From Candidatus Woesearchaeota archaeon (GTDB lineage Archaea > Nanobdellota > Nanobdellia > Woesearchaeales > UBA10216): a stretch of 64,000 bases of DNA. The stretch lies in NCBI GenBank assembly GCA_016185705.1, contig JACPMZ010000010.1, forward strand, positions 126,913 through 190,912, written 5' to 3'. The position numbers and the translations under genes were made by a program. Positions 24,655-32,226 of the stretch are shown in pieces; position 1 is the stretch's first letter, and every line of letters begins with the position of its first letter. The notes under the pieces were generated by a model, which was given only the letters and a program-made list of their open reading frames with translations, was not told the DNA's origin and ran no database searches.

Positions 24655-25058
24655 AGCTTCACTCTCACCGGCTCTTTTGCTCCGCATACGCTGCATTTGA
24701 TGAAGTTTATCTTGTCTTCCTTTACAAGCTTTGTGTCAGGCCTTTTGCATTCAGGGCACATTACAAAATCGTGCACATACTGCGATATTTTTTCATTTAT
24801 CCTTGATGCAGGTATCTTTGTGCCTATTATCAGCGCACTGGAGGTCAGGTCTCCCGGCGATGCCATTTCCCGCAGCACATACTTCAGCAGATGCTCAACC
24901 GGCCTGCCCACTGCCTGCGCTATCTGGTGGAAATTGCTGATAACGGTTCTGTTTCCCTGAATGTGCCCCTTTACTTTTGGAACTTCAAACCTCGCAATTT
25001 CCTCGCTTATTTCGGGCAGCTCTTTCCTTGCGCGTTCAAGCAATTCCTCGTATTCCAT
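24651..25058 (-). CDS. Translation initiation factor aIF2, beta subunit
   Basis: 135 residues. Component of the ternary complex that brings Met-tRNAi to the small subunit. Helical N-terminus contacting the gamma subunit, the alpha/beta core with RTVISNFHQIAQAVGRP...HLLKYVLREMA, and a C-terminal zinc ribbon CPECKRPD...CSVCGAKEPV. Followed with ATGA overlap by DUF424. Sits between the PolD and MCM genes. Confidence 0.94.
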   Translation of the reverse strand: MEYEELLERARKELPEISEEIARFEVPKVKGHIQGNRTVISNFHQIAQAVGRPVEHLLKYVLREMASPGDLTSSALIIGTKIPASRINEKISQYVHDFVMCPECKRPDTKLVKEDKINFIKCSVCGAKEPVRVKL

Positions 25059-25137
25059 ACTGTAAAAGAAACTTCAGGGGGTTTTTAAAGATTTGCTACC
25101 TGTAAAGTAAACCGCTATAGCTAATCTGCCCTGGCAA

Positions 25138-25254
25138 CCGCGCTCTATTTCCACCTCTGTCGTTACTACTTTGCGCTGCTTTTTTCCCTCTCCTTAATTT
25201 TTAGGGGAGGGAAAAAAGCAGCGGGCAGCTGTTGAAAAGGGAAATAGAGCGCGG
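25138..25254. repeat. Large nested palindromic element, best example
   Basis: Outer arms CCGCGCTCTATTTCC (25138-25152) and 25240-25254 pair over 15 bp. Inner arms CGCTGCTTTTTTCCCTC (25174-25190) and 25207-25223 pair over 17 bp around TCCTTAATTTTTAGGG. Together they can form a two-stage cruciform of 117 bp. Lies upstream of the aIF2 beta gene and downstream of mcm, occupying most of the gap 25059-25318. Confidence 0.85.
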
Positions 25255-25318
25255 AGGAAAAGCCCTTTTGCTGAGATGCTGAAAGGTTAAGGAGGTGGAA
25301 AATGAAAAACAGCAGATG

Positions 25319-27337
25319 TTAAACCCTGCTCAAAAATCCGTATCTCGGCTCAAATATGTCTCCTGACCGTTTGAGCTTTTCTATGATATCTCCAACTTCT
25401 GACGCTGCCATTCCTTTTTCTTCTGCCATTTTTTGTATGTCTTCCAGCGGTATTGATTTTCCTATCTGCGCTTCCAGGCTCTGGATTATTTCCCGGATCA
25501 GGTAGATTTTTTCGCGTTGCGATGCGCCTATTCCTGTTGTTATTCTGTCGATGTCTATCCTTCCTGTTTCCCTGTCCAGTCCGACTTGCAGCAGGCAGTA
25601 TGTCAGCAGCTCAATTGCTTTCCTTGCATCTTTCTTGGTTACTTTGTCCGCAAACCTTATTTTTGCATGAGCTTCTGACAGTCTTACCAGCGCTTCAAGC
25701 TGCCTTGCTGATATTGGTATTGCGCGGGCAGCGCGCTCGTCTGTGCTTTCCCGGTTTCGCATCTGGACGTAGAAGTCCTTTATTTCATTCACAGCAGAAT
25801 CTGTCAGCACCGGGAAGCTTTTTTGTCGTGCATATGCTATGTATTTTTTTAGTAGGTCTGATGCTATTTCTGCATCAACAGCTTCCGGTGTCTGGTGGAG
25901 CTGGAGTATGTGCCTTGCCAGGTTTTCGTCATTTGTCGGGTCTGGCACGTCTTTTATTGGAAAGATGAGGTCAAACCTGTTTATCAGGGTCGGGGGCATG
26001 TCTATTTGCTCTGCTATTATTCCGTGCGGGTCAAACCTTCCGAATTTTGGATTGGCTGCTGCCAGCACCGTGGTTTTGCACGACAGGCTTGCCTGGATGT
26101 TTGCCTTTGCAACGCTGATGCTCTGCTGCTCCAGCCCTTCATGCATCGCGCTCCTGTCTTCTTCACTCATCTTGTCTATCTCATCTACACAAACCACTCC
26201 GTTGTTGCTCAGCACCAGTGCCCCTGCTTCCAGGCTCCATCCTCCCAGGAATTCGTCCTTTACTACTGCTGCCGTCAGTCCAGCGCCTGATGCCCCCATT
26301 CCCGCCACATATCTCCCTTTCGGAGCTATCTGGCTGATTCTTTTGAGAATAGCGCTCTTTGCCGCGCCAGGATCTCCTACCAGCAGAATATGGCAGTCTC
26401 CCCGCGATACTGCTCCGTCGCTGCGCTTTTTGTGAACGCCCCCCAATAGCTGCAGCAGCAGTGCTTCCTTGACTCTGTTATAGCCATATATTGATGGCGT
26501 TAAGGAGCTGACCAGCTTTTCGAAAATCATGGGGTCCTGTGAGAGTTCAAGTATTGTTTCTTCCTCCTTCTTGCTTATCTCTATTTGGTAGAAGTCTTCT
26601 TCAATCGCCTCTATGTAGTTTGTTTCCAGCAGCAAATCAAATCTCGTGCTTTTAGTTCCTTTTATGACTATAGGCGTTTCTTTCAGCCATCCTACTACAA
26701 CCACTCTGTTGCCCGGGTTGGTTCGCTTGTCAGTTATCGGGCTTACAAGGTCCTCTTTCAGGAATACATTCAATCGTTTGGGCTGATCTCCTCCTTGCAG
26801 CTCGTCCGGGCTTTCTTCCAGCACCATTGCCTGCGCATCTACAAGCTGCTTGTCCACGAGCCTGAATTTGCCTTTTCTCCCGCATCCGCATTTGTCTGGC
26901 TCGCGGAAGCTGCTTTCCAGCTGCAGCACTGTTATTACGTTCCCGCAGTTTGGGCATTCAAACTTTGAGTTTGTTACCTGCGGCCTTACGTCTGATTTTT
27001 GCCTCACTATGCCTGTTACAGTCAGCAGTTTTCCTATGTTTGCGCTTCTTATGTCGCTCACCATTATTCTCTGCGTTTCCGGCAAATTTTTAAACCGAAC
27101 CCGGAATTTTTTTACTTCTGTTGGCAGGTCCAGGGATGCAATTGATGCTTCTGCGACCCTGACAATTTCTTCAGGCGTGTCAAGAAGCTCCTCGCAGATT
27201 TTGGTGTCAAACTGCAGCAAGTCCTTAAAATCCACGATTACAAAGTTTTTTCCCTTGCTTATGGACTCCAGAACCTTTTCCTTGTAGTGTTGGTCAAAGA
27301 ATTCTTCAAACCTCTTTATTTGCTCAGATTCGTCCAT
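25319..27337 (-). CDS. mcm: MCM replicative helicase
   Basis: 672 residues, standard length with no intein. Hexameric 3'-5' helicase loaded by Orc1/Cdc6. N-terminal domain with zinc site CPNCGNVI...CGCGRKG (about residues 135-165), AAA+ core with Walker A GDPGAAKSAIL, Walker B CVDEIDKM and arginine finger in LINRFDLIF, and a C-terminal winged helix (about 600-672). Upstream, TBP is transcribed in the same direction, 89 bp away. Confidence 0.96.
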   Translation of the reverse strand: MDESEQIKRFEEFFDQHYKEKVLESISKGKNFVIVDFKDLLQFDTKICEELLDTPEEIVRVAEASIASLDLPTEVKKFRVRFKNLPETQRIMVSDIRSANIGKLLTVTGIVRQKSDVRPQVTNSKFECPNCGNVITVLQLESSFREPDKCGCGRKGKFRLVDKQLVDAQAMVLEESPDELQGGDQPKRLNVFLKEDLVSPITDKRTNPGNRVVVVGWLKETPIVIKGTKSTRFDLLLETNYIEAIEEDFYQIEISKKEEETILELSQDPMIFEKLVSSLTPSIYGYNRVKEALLLQLLGGVHKKRSDGAVSRGDCHILLVGDPGAAKSAILKRISQIAPKGRYVAGMGASGAGLTAAVVKDEFLGGWSLEAGALVLSNNGVVCVDEIDKMSEEDRSAMHEGLEQQSISVAKANIQASLSCKTTVLAAANPKFGRFDPHGIIAEQIDMPPTLINRFDLIFPIKDVPDPTNDENLARHILQLHQTPEAVDAEIASDLLKKYIAYARQKSFPVLTDSAVNEIKDFYVQMRNRESTDERAARAIPISARQLEALVRLSEAHAKIRFADKVTKKDARKAIELLTYCLLQVGLDRETGRIDIDRITTGIGASQREKIYLIREIIQSLEAQIGKSIPLEDIQKMAEEKGMAASEVGDIIEKLKRSGDIFEPRYGFLSRV

Positions 27338-27426
27338 GTTTCATCATTTTTGGTCTCTCACTTTACTATCCCGGTGCGGGCTCATTGGGGCAAGCCTCTG
27401 CCGTCTATGAGTTAATGCAAAAATGA

Positions 27427-27972
27427 TTATTTTTTGACAGTCTTGAGGTTTTTTATCAGCCTGTCAAGCGCAGAATGCACTTCCTTCTCGCTTTTTGTTC
27501 CTGTGCACACTACCTTTCCGTTGCTGAACAATAAGAAAGTTGCTTTGGTGCCGCCTTCAACCAGCTTGTACACAAGTCCCGGAAACTGCTCTGGCTCATA
27601 TTCTGTATTGCGGAGCTTCATGGCAAGCGTGTTAAGGTTCAGGTCCATTCCAACTGTTCCAGAAGCTACAATGTTTTGGATGTTCACTACGGGCTTTATT
27701 TTGATCCGTATGCCGATTTTCGCCAAACTCTTTATTATCTTGCGTATGCTCTCATTGACTTTGTCCATTGACCTGGCGCCTGTGCACACCACTTTTCCGC
27801 TGCTGAAAATAAGCGCAGAAGTCTTTGGCTCCTTAATCCTTATAACAAGCCCGGGAAACTGCTCCGGATTGTACTCTGTGTTGGAGAGCGTAGCAGCCAT
27901 TTTCTCCAGCGGAATGTCGTGCTGCAAGGAAGTGCTTACAACAATGTTAACAACTCTTATATCCTGTTTCAT
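27427..27972 (-). CDS. tbp: TATA-binding protein
   Basis: 181 residues with the two direct repeats of TBP: VNIVVSTSLQHDIPLEKMA...FPGLVIRIKEPKTSALIFSSGKVVCTGA and a second VNIVASGTVGMDLNLNTLA...FPGLVYKLVEGGTKATFLLFSNGKVVCTGTK, given here in outline. Recognises the AT boxes seen across this window. Its own promoter has CGTATTTATAAAGG near 28002-28015, and a 14-bp palindrome at 27980-27993 covers the predicted transcription start, suggesting a bound regulator or autoregulation. Confidence 0.96.
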   Translation of the reverse strand: MKQDIRVVNIVVSTSLQHDIPLEKMAATLSNTEYNPEQFPGLVIRIKEPKTSALIFSSGKVVCTGARSMDKVNESIRKIIKSLAKIGIRIKIKPVVNIQNIVASGTVGMDLNLNTLAMKLRNTEYEPEQFPGLVYKLVEGGTKATFLLFSNGKVVCTGTKSEKEVHSALDRLIKNLKTVKK

Positions 27973-27979
27973 GTTACCA

Positions 27980-27993
27980 CCCTTTTAAAAGGG
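27980..27993. promoter_or_regulatory. Perfect 14-bp palindrome between TBP box and start codon
   Basis: CCCTTTTAAAAGGG lies 8 bp before the tbp ATG and about 25 bp from the TATA-like box, over the expected transcription start. Its centre TTTTAAAA could itself bind TBP and block initiation. An operator role is inference. Confidence 0.45.
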
Positions 27994-28052
27994 CACCCTT
28001 TCTCCTTTATAAATACGCTGCTTTTTAAATGCCTATTTTGCTGTTGTCAATA

Positions 28053-28072
28053 CCCCCCTGTTTCCTGTGGAG
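28053..28072 (-). other. ORB-like origin element upstream of tbp
   Basis: Minus strand reads CTCCACAGGAAACAGGGGGG: dyad plus G-run, the closest match to an archaeal origin recognition box in the window, and it shares CCACAGGAAAC with the repeats before cdc6 at 17678. Only one copy is seen here, in the gap between tbp and the toxin gene. Confidence 0.55.
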
Positions 28073-28244
28073 ATTTGGGCTTTCAGGCTCTGAAAAGCCT
28101 ATTTTTATCTATTTTACACTCTCCATGCAATTCCCTGCAGCATTTTATCATGTTTCATTCGCATCCCTGCAGCATTCTATCTGCAACTGTGCAGTAAATT
28201 TTGAGGTTTAAATACGCTATCGTCACATGTCCAGTGGCGAGTGG

Positions 28245-28604
28245 TCAGCGTTTTCGGTAGCCGAATTTTTTGTCATAGCTCGGATGATCAAGAATGTCCA
28301 TGATTAGAACTTCAATATCTGCAGCTCCGCCTCTCACCGTGTAAATCATCCGCCACCCTCCTGCTAAGTTGGCTTTCCAGAGATTGTTCACATAGTAAAT
28401 CGTTATATACTCTTTCGGAATCAAATTTCTCGGAATGTGTATTCCGTACTGCGGGTCATTTTTCAGAAATTCAATCTTCTGCTTTACTGCATTTAGAAGA
28501 CTCCTTTCGTTTTTTTTCAAAAAGCTGTTGGATGTCAGCTCCAGATGCATTTCCTTTGCCCGGCCGATGAGAACAACTCTTACCTGTCTGCCCTTGAAAC
28601 TCAT
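28245..28604 (-). CDS. RelE/ParE-superfamily toxin
   Basis: 119 residues. Pattern of a RelE-like mRNA interferase: helical N-terminus with a run of basic residues (LKKNERSLLNAVKQKIEFLKNDP), IPRNLIPKEYI, the strand-turn NLWKANLAGGWRMIYTV and a final DILDHPSYDKKFGYRKR. Overlaps its upstream partner by 4 bp. Target not known; RelE-type toxins cut ribosome-bound mRNA. Confidence 0.8.
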   Translation of the reverse strand: MSFKGRQVRVVLIGRAKEMHLELTSNSFLKKNERSLLNAVKQKIEFLKNDPQYGIHIPRNLIPKEYITIYYVNNLWKANLAGGWRMIYTVRGGAADIEVLIMDILDHPSYDKKFGYRKR

Positions 28605-28864
28605 GCCTCCACTCCTTCCCTTGACAACTTATCCAATTTCTTGCTTGTATTGTAAACCCACAAAATTCCTTTTCTCCCATCCAGAATCTTGCCGCTGTCC
28701 TCAAGATAGTTCAGTATAACGTTCAGCGTTTGGTGCATTACTTTCCTTTTCAGTTTGCTTTTTAGCTCCTCTCTGGTCAGCAGTCTGTCCGACTTTTTTA
28801 ATGCGTCCTCAACCATGAGCACTGTTTTCAGGTTTGGGTAATGCATAACTTGCGCTTCAAGCAT
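28601..28864 (-). CDS. Winged-helix antitoxin-like protein
   Basis: 87 residues. A compact helix-turn-helix with wing (RLLTREELKSKLKRKVMHQTLNVILNYLEDSGKI in outline) then a basic tail. It precedes and overlaps a RelE-like toxin gene, so it is probably the antitoxin and autorepressor. Two AT boxes (TTTATATAAACTT, TATATAAATATC) at about 28880-28925 supply the promoter. Confidence 0.7.
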   Translation of the reverse strand: MLEAQVMHYPNLKTVLMVEDALKKSDRLLTREELKSKLKRKVMHQTLNVILNYLEDSGKILDGRKGILWVYNTSKKLDKLSREGVEA

Positions 28865-29133
28865 TTTTCAACCTCTAATTTTATATAAACTTATACAACT
28901 AATTATACAAACTTATATAAATATCTTTCTGTTCGTTTAAAAGCGCAAAGCCGGTTTATATGTCCTATCATCCAATGTCCAGTGTCCAATGGAGGCAATG
29001 GCTGAATCAGCCGCATAAGTTTTATCGCCGCAGCAGTGGCTGCCACAATTAAGGCACCGCTTAAATTTTTTAGCTAAGCCTGATAACGCCAGTGCTGCAA
29101 ACTTTTATAAAAAGCACGGCATTGCCTGATTCC

Positions 29134-29328
29134 ATGCAGGTCTTCATAGAATCGCAAAGCAAAAACAGGAAGCTTTCTTTTTCCGGCACTGTTTCGCAGC
29201 TTCTGGAAAAGCTGAAAGTCAATCCCGAAACTGTTATTGTTGCAAAAAACAACGAGCTTGTTACTGAGGATGAGCTTCTTGAGGATTCTGATGAAATCAA
29301 ATTGCTCTCTGTTATTTCCGGAGGTTAG
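29134..29328 (+). CDS. Ubiquitin-like sulfur carrier (MoaD/ThiS/SAMP type)
   Basis: 64 residues from ATG 29134; a TATA-like CTTTTATAAAAAG (29099-29110) about 25 bp upstream supports this over an earlier ATG. Short beta-grasp protein, ending in the required Gly-Gly (VISGG). VSQLLEKLKVNPETVIVAKNNELVTEDELLED in outline matches the family. Could be a sulfur donor or protein modifier; an E1-like activating enzyme is not in the window. Its last bases overlap the convergent ITPase gene. Confidence 0.82.
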   Translation: MQVFIESQSKNRKLSFSGTVSQLLEKLKVNPETVIVAKNNELVTEDELLEDSDEIKLLSVISGG

Positions 29329-29854
29329 CTTTGAATTTATCAACTGCGTTTTTCCTGAACAAATGATACCCGTCAGGATGCCCGGTTTCTCCGTAAGTCT
29401 TACTGCTGCCTTTCGGTATGAAGATTGGGTCCTGCCCCCAGCCATTTTTGCCCCTGATTTTTTCCGCTATGCTGCCTTCCTCTGTTCCGAGGAAGCACAT
29501 CGGCTGCTTTCCCGGGCTGCATATTCCTATTGCTGACTTATAGTGTGCTTTCCTGTTCTTTATGCCCTTCATCAGTTTCAGCAGCCCTTTGTTCCCGACT
29601 CTATTATGCGTAAATTTTGTCATTATTCCTGGAAATCCGTTAAGCCCGTCAATAAAACATCCGGAATCTTCAACCATAACCGTTTTCCTGAATTTTTCAG
29701 CCAGCATTTTTGCAGCTGCTTTGGAAATTTCGCAGGGGTCATCCAGCTTCAGTTCAGGATACTCAAATTCCATCACTTCTATTTTAGCAGGCGAAAGAAG
29801 CAGCGTTAATTCAGCTATTTTGCGCTGGTTGCTGCTTACTAACAGTATTACCAT
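29312..29854 (-). CDS. XTP/dITP diphosphatase (RdgB/HAM1 family)
   Basis: 180 residues. Removes deaminated purine nucleotides by hydrolysis to the monophosphate. SSNQRKIAEL at the N-terminus, VEDSGCFIDGLNGFPGI, and GWGQDPIFIPKGSSKTYGE are family motifs. The upstream gene (29848) overlaps its start by 7 bp. Converges with the sulfur carrier gene by 17 bp. Confidence 0.93.
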   Translation of the reverse strand: MVILLVSSNQRKIAELTLLLSPAKIEVMEFEYPELKLDDPCEISKAAAKMLAEKFRKTVMVEDSGCFIDGLNGFPGIMTKFTHNRVGNKGLLKLMKGIKNRKAHYKSAIGICSPGKQPMCFLGTEEGSIAEKIRGKNGWGQDPIFIPKGSSKTYGETGHPDGYHLFRKNAVDKFKANLRK

Positions 29855-30072
29855 TTTTTCTTTTCAGCAACTATGTATTTTCCTTTCTTGGAAGGTGCGT
29901 TCTTCAGCATTCGCTCAGGAAATCCTTCAGTCAGTTCGCATTCCTGCGCTGCCCGCGTAGAATGCTTTCTTTCCACCCCTGTTTCCTCTGCTTTTTCATC
30001 AACTGTTTCAAGCGCAGCCATGAACTCGTCCATCAGCGCTTTTGCTTCTTTCCTTATTTTTTCCTGGTTCAT
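29848..30072 (-). CDS. GatC-like small protein
   Basis: 74 residues, helical N-terminus (MNQEKIRKEAKALMDEFMAAL) and a C-terminal ML-KNAP-KKGKYIVAEKKKW. The NAP....G..V pattern near the end resembles GatC, the small scaffold subunit of the tRNA amidotransferase whose GatA is at 10000, and the size is right. Similarity is short, so this is tentative. A TATA-like ACTATATATAG lies about 30 bp upstream. Confidence 0.45.
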   Translation of the reverse strand: MNQEKIRKEAKALMDEFMAALETVDEKAEETGVERKHSTRAAQECELTEGFPERMLKNAPSKKGKYIVAEKKKW

Positions 30073-30146
30073 TGCAATGGGCTGAGCGCTGCTACTATAT
30101 ATAGTTTTAGAGGTAAGCCGCTGCTCACGCTTTTCTCAGTTGTTCG

Positions 30147-30198
30147 CCCGCTTATTTTATCTCCCTCTTTGAACGTATAGGGAGATAAAATAAGCGGG
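30147..30198. repeat. Perfect 20-bp-arm palindromic element
   Basis: CCCGCTTATTTTATCTCCCT (30147-30166) pairs with 30179-30198 with no mismatch, around the 12-bp loop CTTTGAACGTAT. Between the divergent GatC-like and HerA genes. Confidence 0.85.
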
Positions 30199-30272
30199 AT
30201 ATGGCGCATACGCATCAGAGTCCAGCAGCATTAGCGACAACTATTTATACCCGCAAAACATTTTTTGCCTTA

Positions 30273-31583
30273 ATGTACGAAATCATTGTAGGCAGGGATG
30301 CTGAGGATCTTCGTAAGTTCGGCACTAAGGGCACGTTTCTTTTTGGCAGGCATTATGTCAGGATGGGGCAGACCTCTTCTTTGTCGAATGATGTTTTGAT
30401 GGATGTTGCCCGTTCCCACGTTGTTTTTGTTACCGGCAAGCGCGGCTCCGGAAAAAGTTATTCGTTAATGTCAATGGCAGAGGGCATGATGACTTTGCCT
30501 GAGGAAATCACCTCAAAGCTGGCAGTTGTTATGTTTGACACCATGGGCATCTACTGGACGATGAAGTACGAAAACAAGCGCGATGAGGAGCTGATACGGG
30601 AGTGGAATCTTGACTTCAGGGAAATCAGCAACAAAGTTTATGTTCCTGAAGGCCATTACGAAGCGTCAAGGGAAAAGGGAATTCCTGTTGACGCTGCGTT
30701 TTCCATTAAGCCCTCTGAATTAACAGTTGAGGACTGGTGCATGGCCTTTAATGTTGAGCTGACAAGCGCTGTTGGCGCGTTGATTGGCCGTGTTTTGTCC
30801 AATTTGAAAAATAATTTTGGCGTTGATGACATCATTGCTGCGGTTCAGTCGGATGACCGCACTGACCACTTCACGCAGGCAGCTGCTGAAAATCTTTTCC
30901 TTACTGCCAAATCGTGGGGATTGTTCAGCAGGCACGGCATTCTTTTTTCTGAGCTTGTGCAGCCCGGCCAGATTACCATCATAGATGTCAGCGGCTATGC
31001 TTCTGCTGTCAACAGGGCAAGTGTCAGGGCTTTGGTTATTGGCTTGATAAGCAAAAAGCTTTTCTCAGAGAGAATGCAGGCAAGGCGCTCTGAGGAATTT
31101 AAAGCTGTCAAATCCTTCACCCGCCTTATTGAAACCCGGGAAGAAAGCAAAGAGGTTCCCTTGATTTGGATATTTGTTGATGAGGCGCAGGAGTTCCTCC
31201 CTAAAACAGGGTCAACGCCTGCCACTGACGCGCTGCAAACTTTGTTAAGGGAGGGGCGGCAGCCGGGCATATCTCTCGTGCTTGCAACCCAGCAGCCAGG
31301 CCAGATTCATACTGATGTCATGACCCAGGCAGACATTGTGATTGCCCACCATATTACTGCCAAGCTGGATGTTGACGCGCTTGGCAGCCTGATGCAGAGC
31401 TATATGAAAACAGGGCTTGACAAAGCTCTTCAGGACCTGCCTGACGTTAAAGGCGCTGCTATTCTGTTTGATGATACAAACGAGCGCTTATATCCAATCA
31501 GAGTAAGGCCGCGAATCACATGGCACGGCGGCTCAAGCCCAAATCTGCTCAGGGAGGAAAAAGGTTTGTTTAGTCTTGGGTAG
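30273..31583 (+). CDS. herA: HerA-like ATPase (DUF87)
   Basis: 436 residues from ATG 30273 (MYEIIVGRDAEDL), with CTATTTATACC about 25 bp upstream. HerA is a hexameric DNA translocase that works with NurA nuclease in end resection. Small beta-barrel N-terminus, Walker A GKRGSGKSYS, Walker B IWIFVDEAQEF, and LATQQPGQIHTDVMTQADIVIAHH sensor region. nurA is not adjacent. It converges with mgtC with 14 bp of overlap. Confidence 0.88.
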   Translation: MYEIIVGRDAEDLRKFGTKGTFLFGRHYVRMGQTSSLSNDVLMDVARSHVVFVTGKRGSGKSYSLMSMAEGMMTLPEEITSKLAVVMFDTMGIYWTMKYENKRDEELIREWNLDFREISNKVYVPEGHYEASREKGIPVDAAFSIKPSELTVEDWCMAFNVELTSAVGALIGRVLSNLKNNFGVDDIIAAVQSDDRTDHFTQAAAENLFLTAKSWGLFSRHGILFSELVQPGQITIIDVSGYASAVNRASVRALVIGLISKKLFSERMQARRSEEFKAVKSFTRLIETREESKEVPLIWIFVDEAQEFLPKTGSTPATDALQTLLREGRQPGISLVLATQQPGQIHTDVMTQADIVIAHHITAKLDVDALGSLMQSYMKTGLDKALQDLPDVKGAAILFDDTNERLYPIRVRPRITWHGGSSPNLLREEKGLFSLG

Positions 31584-31986
31584 TCTTTCTGTTCTTTTTG
31601 AGCTTGCTCATCTGGAGCGTTAATAACAGGATGGCGGTTGCAGTAACCGCAGCAAAATAATAGCCAACGCCTGCCGCTATTCCCAATCCCGATACTGCCC
31701 AGACGCTTGCAGCAGTCGTCAGGCCATGAACATGGTCCTTGTCCTTGAAAATAGTGCCTGCGCCAATGAATCCTATGCCTGTCACTATGCCCGCAGCGAT
31801 TCTTCCCGGATCTCCGCCTTCAATCGCGTCTATTGAAACAAGCGTTATCAGCGCTGCGCCGACAGAAACCAGCATATGTGTTCTTAATCCTGCAGGCCTG
31901 TGTATGTTTTCGCGCTCCCATCCAATCACTCCTGCCAGCACCGCAGCCAGAACAAGTCTTGTCACAATATCAGTCTGAGTTAGCAT
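31570..31986 (-). CDS. MgtC/SapB-family membrane protein
   Basis: 138 residues, about four transmembrane segments. The N-terminal half has the family pattern RLVLAAVLAGVIGWERE and RPAGLRTHMLVSVGAALITL, then GIVTGIGFIGAGTIFK. In bacteria the family is linked to Mg2+ starvation, but transport activity is not established. TATA-like AGTATAAATAT about 26 bp before the ATG. Convergent with herA. Confidence 0.88.
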   Translation of the reverse strand: MLTQTDIVTRLVLAAVLAGVIGWERENIHRPAGLRTHMLVSVGAALITLVSIDAIEGGDPGRIAAGIVTGIGFIGAGTIFKDKDHVHGLTTAASVWAVSGLGIAAGVGYYFAAVTATAILLLTLQMSKLKKNRKTTQD

Positions 31987-32035
31987 GGCATAATTAAGGG
32001 TTATCCATATTTATACTTTTCTGGAAGAGCGTATA

Positions 32036-32146
32036 GTTCAATCTGCGCGGGGCAGCTTTTTGACTGCAGCAGCGCCGTGGCAGTTGTAGCAGCTTGTTAT
32101 CGCTGCTGCTGCGAAATGCCCGCTGCTTGTTTTAGCAACGCCAGTG
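32036..32146. repeat. Structured repeat B, copy 1
   Basis: Begins with GTTCAATCT like copies at 46066 and 47041, and contains a hairpin GTAGCAGC...GCTGCTGC within GGCA...TGCC. This copy has diverged from the other two at the 3' end. Lies just upstream of the mgtC promoter. Confidence 0.45.
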
Positions 32147-32165
32147 CTGTAGAAAATAAGTCTTT

Positions 32166-32214
32166 CCCGCTTATTTTTTCTCCCCCTTATAATTTGAAGG
32201 GGGAGAAAAGCAGG
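32166..32214. repeat. Palindromic element upstream of topA 3' end
   Basis: TTTTCTCCCCCTT (32176-32188) / AAGGGGGAGAAAA (32197-32209), extended by CCCGC / GCAGGG with a small gap, around ATAATTTG. It lies 18 bp beyond the topA stop, in the shared gap with mgtC. Confidence 0.75.
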
Positions 32215-32226
32215 GTTGGAAATAAA

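Noticed and set aside
25138-25254. Interpreting all palindromes as ordinary intrinsic terminators.
   Set aside because: Some lie between divergent genes (5174, 30147, 55622), have outer arms as well, and share a core with a transposing element, so termination alone does not explain them, though some may also terminate.
28994-29049. A possible H/ACA-like small RNA: GGCA...TGCC stem followed by ACA, with a TATA-like box near 28953-28960.
   Set aside because: Stem is short and interrupted and no pseudouridylation pocket or kink-turn can be defended by eye. Would need a covariance search.
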